From Abyssibacter sp036156195 (lineage in GTDB: Bacteria > Pseudomonadota > Gammaproteobacteria > Nevskiales > OUC007), in the NCBI GenBank assembly GCA_036156195.1, contig JAYZUZ010000008.1, forward strand, positions 147,745 through 211,744: a stretch of 64,000 bases of DNA, written 5' to 3'. Position 1 is the stretch's first letter, and each line of letters starts with the position of its first letter. The translations under genes and the position numbers were made by a program. Below are positions 61,879 to 64,000 of this stretch, in pieces. Below the pieces are notes generated by a model. The model was not told the DNA's origin, did no database searches, and saw nothing but the letters and a program-made list of their open reading frames with translations.

Positions 61879-62475
61879 ATGAGTGAATCGCCACAAACGC
61901 TTGCTGCCCTGATTGGGGAGCTTGCCCGGCTGCGCCGTGAGGCTGAGCGGGCGGGTGAGCCCGATGTCGACACGGGGGTGCTGGCCACAGTGACAGCGAA
62001 CGGGCGTCCGTCAGCACGAACCATCAACGTCCATTTTGCTCCGGATGACCAGATTGTTTTCTTCGTCAATCGCAGTTCGGACAAGGGGTTGGCGTTGCAG
62101 GCTTCTGCGGCGGTGGCGCTTTGTCTGTTCTGGAAGGCCACCCGCGTGCAGGTCACGCTGGATGCCCAGGCGCGCGAGCTGGATGCGCCAACAGCCGATT
62201 TGCTGTGGGCCAGCCGTGACCGCAACGCGCAACTGCTGGCTTGGGTCGCGGCGCGGCATCCGGAGGGCGATGCACAAACGCTCAGGCGTGAGTTTGAATC
62301 CGCACGACGTGCACTGAGTTTTGAGCGCGTGCCACGACCCGACGTCTGGGCCGCCTATGCGCTGGAGCTGGAGCGGGTCGTGATCTGGCGCGCCAACTGG
62401 CCGCAGTCGGGGCGCCGACGCAAGTACCTTGTTGAGGGCGGCAGCGTCATTTTGAGCGACAGGCCGCCCTACTAG
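61879..62475 (+). CDS. Pyridoxamine-phosphate-oxidase-like flavoprotein
   Basis: 198 residues from the ATG with CGCAGGAA upstream. The split-barrel FMN site ARTINVHFAPDDQIVFFVNRSS resembles PdxH (which has RMVLLKG in the matching place), and LLWASRDRNAQLLAWVA corresponds to its second motif. The C-terminal W-P-rich end (RANWPQSGRR) matches the PdxH C-terminal domain only in part, so the role in B6 synthesis is unsure. It converges with the lipoprotein at 62525. Confidence 0.8.
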   Translation: MSESPQTLAALIGELARLRREAERAGEPDVDTGVLATVTANGRPSARTINVHFAPDDQIVFFVNRSSDKGLALQASAAVALCLFWKATRVQVTLDAQARELDAPTADLLWASRDRNAQLLAWVAARHPEGDAQTLRREFESARRALSFERVPRPDVWAAYALELERVVIWRANWPQSGRRRKYLVEGGSVILSDRPPY

Positions 62476-62482
62476 CACCGAG

Positions 62483-62516
62483 GGTCGGCGGTGCCTGAGC
62501 CAGGCAACCGCCGACC
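62483..62516. terminator. Hairpin between convergent genes
   Basis: A stem of ten plus five pairs with one bulged base (62483-62497 with 62501-62516) fills the gap between the stops of the PNPOx-like gene and the lipoprotein gene. No T run, so its terminator strength is uncertain. Confidence 0.55.
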
Positions 62517-62524
62517 GCAGCGAT

Positions 62525-62896
62525 TTATTGCAGCCGTGCCACAGCGGCTTCACCCACGCCGACCAGGCGTCCGCTGAGAAAGACCAGTGGGGTGGTTTCG
62601 TCCCGGGTCGTGTCGCCGTCAGAGGTTGTGCGATGCGTGCGGTAGCGCAGAATCCGGTATTCCCCATCTGCGCCCGCGAATACCTCGGTGAAGTCGGGCA
62701 CGCCCAGATGCGTCATCACTGCACTGGAGGGTGTGCCCAGCGACAAGGTCGCAATGTATTCGCGCGCATTGCGCTCCTGCTTGCGAATTTCGCGGTGCGA
62801 GCTGCTGCTGTCATGGCCGTCGCCCGTCACGCTGAGCACGCAGCCACTGGTGAGCAAAAGTCCAAATGCAGCGGCAGCAAGAAGAAGCGGTCTCAT
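62525..62896 (-). CDS. DUF3192-like small lipoprotein
   Basis: 123 residues, lipobox TSGC (Cys19), then a Ser/His-rich linker (DSSSSHREI) and a domain with LSLGTPSSAVMTHLGVPDFTEVF, like the SmpA/BamE-type or DUF3192 fold. An outer-membrane lipoprotein of unknown role. Its promoter is probably in the AT-rich gap 62897-63129 that it shares with the phosphatase gene. Confidence 0.78.
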   Translation of the reverse strand: MRPLLLAAAAFGLLLTSGCVLSVTGDGHDSSSSHREIRKQERNAREYIATLSLGTPSSAVMTHLGVPDFTEVFAGADGEYRILRYRTHRTTSDGDTTRDETTPLVFLSGRLVGVGEAAVARLQ

Positions 62897-62982
62897 GAAA
62901 ATCCCCGTAGTGAGTCAGTGTGCAAGCACTAGCGCATGGGCTGTGCCAATCTTGAAATCCGAATTAAAACAATAACTTGATG

Positions 62983-63003
62983 CTAGTTTACACGCGCAAC
63001 TAG
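62983..63003. promoter_or_regulatory. Inverted repeat in divergent promoter region
   Basis: CTAGTT and AACTAG face each other with nine bases between, in an AT-rich stretch between the divergent lipoprotein and phosphatase genes. It may be an operator. A TTGAAA hexamer lies at 62952-62957 but I could not fit a good -10. Confidence 0.35.
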
Positions 63004-63129
63004 TGACGTATTGCCGCATATTCGGTGGATTTGACCAATTCATGGCGAATTTTATCGACACGTGGCAACGCTTGATCTGCTCCCGCGTTCTTGTCTTGAT
63101 GGCCCCGCGTTTCAGGTTTCGAGGTTTCG

Positions 63130-63597
63130 ATGGCACAACCCGCAGTCTTGTTTGTTTGTCTGGGCAATATCTGTCGCTCACCCCTGGCTGAGGCCGCGTT
63201 CAGGCTCGAATGCCAACGGCTGGGCCTCGCCCTGCAGGTTGATTCCGCGGGGACGGGCGATTGGCACGTCGGCAAGCCCCCCGATCCTCGTGCGCAAGCG
63301 GTAGCAGCTCGCAATGGTGTGGACATCAGTGGCTACCGTGCCCGGCAGGTCTGTGATACGGACTACCAGCGCTACACCCATATCGTCGCGCTGGACAAGG
63401 ACAATCTGGCAGATCTACACGCCATTGCCCCGCCGGCCGTTTCGGCAGAACTCAGTTTGCTGCTGGATCACGTGGCGGGCCGTCAAGGTGACTCCGTGGC
63501 AGACCCCTACTTTGGCGACGATGAGGGTTTCGATGTCACCTGGGCCGATGTGACGGCGGGCGCGCAGGCACTGGCCAAGCATTTGCGTGGTGCCTAG
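63130..63597 (+). CDS. Low-molecular-weight protein-tyrosine-phosphatase
   Basis: 155 residues. The phosphate loop CLGNICRS (Cys10 to Arg16, CX5R) is near the N-terminus, and the general-acid loop DPYFGDD is near the end. It removes phosphate from tyrosines; in bacteria such enzymes often partner a tyrosine autokinase in polysaccharide export, but no kinase is seen here. A plain ATG start, with GAGG seven bases upstream. Confidence 0.95.
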   Translation: MAQPAVLFVCLGNICRSPLAEAAFRLECQRLGLALQVDSAGTGDWHVGKPPDPRAQAVAARNGVDISGYRARQVCDTDYQRYTHIVALDKDNLADLHAIAPPAVSAELSLLLDHVAGRQGDSVADPYFGDDEGFDVTWADVTAGAQALAKHLRGA

Positions 63598-63912
63598 CTG
63601 CCGATCTGCGGGCCAGGTCGATGGCGGCAAGCACAGGGCGCGGGATCGCCCCATGGCACGTGATTACGGGTCGGGGCGGGCGAAACCGATGAACGGTGAA
63701 GGCGCGGTCCGCCGACCGTTGCCGACCTCGGTGCGGGCGGTGAATCCACGCTGCGACAGGTCTGGAGCAGGCGTCTCTTCGTACGCCAATGGCACGCCCA
63801 CGCTACGGCATCGATGAGAATTCACTTTTGATTGAACGGAAGAGAACCTATGTTCTGGTGCCTCTCGGTCCGCTCACCCAGGGTGTCCGGACGTTTGCAA
63901 TTGGAGGCTGCG
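63598..63912. other. Gene-free region before the last partial gene
   Basis: This 315-base stretch has no convincing coding frame. Its last part (63815-63850) is AT-rich with TTGATT at 63828-63833 and TATGTT at 63849-63854, a weak promoter-like pair with a short spacer. No terminator is evident after the phosphatase. Confidence 0.35.
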
Positions 63913-64000
63913 ATGCTCGATGTCAATGTCCTGATGCGTGCGGTGCAGGTCCTCGCTCCGCATGATGCCAAACCTCATGTTCTTGTGCAGGACCTCGTTC
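63913..64000 (+). CDS. Unidentified gene, 3' end outside window (partial)
   Basis: Starts at an ATG five bases after GGAGG and is open to the window edge (29 residues visible, beginning MLDVNVLMRAVQ). An ATG in the same frame at 63850 would add 21 residues. Too short for identification. Confidence 0.42.
   Translation, partial: MLDVNVLMRAVQVLAPHDAKPHVLVQDLV

Noticed and set aside
1..64000. CRISPR array, insertion sequence, tRNA or rRNA
   Set aside because: No spaced direct repeats, transposase motifs, CCA-ended cloverleaf or rRNA segments were seen on either strand by eye.

Overview
The window is dense, high-GC DNA with short intergenic gaps and many ATGA start/stop overlaps. It looks like the chromosome of an aerobic Gammaproteobacterium. 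The aryl-polyene-type pigment cluster with a XanB2-like chorismatase, the DUF3450/long-ExbB/TonB operon, and the cytochrome P450 uptake-and-oxidation operon would suit the Nevskiales/Solimonadaceae or Xanthomonadales-like lineages. That placement is inference; there is no rRNA or other marker gene here.

Left arm (1-13.2 kb): a giant STAND-type NTPase whose 5' end lies outside the window, possibly an Avs-like defence sensor, followed by a doubtful small membrane protein. Then come an AraC regulator with an M28-like lipoprotein, a second AraC regulator divergent from a membrane desaturase/hydroxylase, and the catalase-peroxidase katG with a strong terminator.

Uptake and oxidation locus (13.2-31.4 kb): a MarR-type regulator is divergent from an aldehyde dehydrogenase. 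A P450, ferredoxin reductase, [2Fe-2S] ferredoxin and NTF2-like protein follow, then a TonB-dependent receptor and a full energising system (two long ExbB paralogues, one short ExbB, two ExbD, DUF3450, TonB, TPR), an OmpA-like protein and an Old-Yellow-Enzyme reductase. A palindrome, GTGTC-N5-GACAC, lies in front of the dehydrogenase, the P450 and the receptor. This suggests that one regulator controls import and oxidation of a hydrophobic, perhaps phenylpropanoid or terpenoid, compound. The locus ends in an intergenic region that may encode a structured small RNA with a clear intrinsic terminator.

Type II polyketide/fatty-acid locus (33.2-61.8 kb): the right half is an aryl-polyene/xanthomonadin-like cluster. 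The central + strand operon (42.5-55.8 kb) carries a ketosynthase with its chain-length factor, acyltransferase, flavin halogenase-like enzyme, ACP, AMP-ligase, LolA-like carrier, MMPL exporter, DUF3261 lipoprotein, dehydratase, ketoreductase and a further ketosynthase. Flanking genes add the chorismatase for the aryl starter, an LpxL-like acyltransferase, a family-2 glycosyltransferase, a second dehydratase, an ACP, an alpha/beta hydrolase and a CrtI-like oxidoreductase. To its left lies a less usual block: flavodoxin, KAS III-like enzyme, an unknown protein and a BtrH-type acyltransferase on +, facing an ABC exporter, ACP, ketosynthase and a second chain-length-factor-like protein on -. This looks like a second, self-contained acyl assembly, transfer and export module.

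Right end (61.9-64 kb): a PNPOx-like flavoprotein, a DUF3192-like lipoprotein, a low-molecular-weight tyrosine phosphatase and the start of an unidentified gene. I saw no tRNA, rRNA, insertion sequence or CRISPR array.
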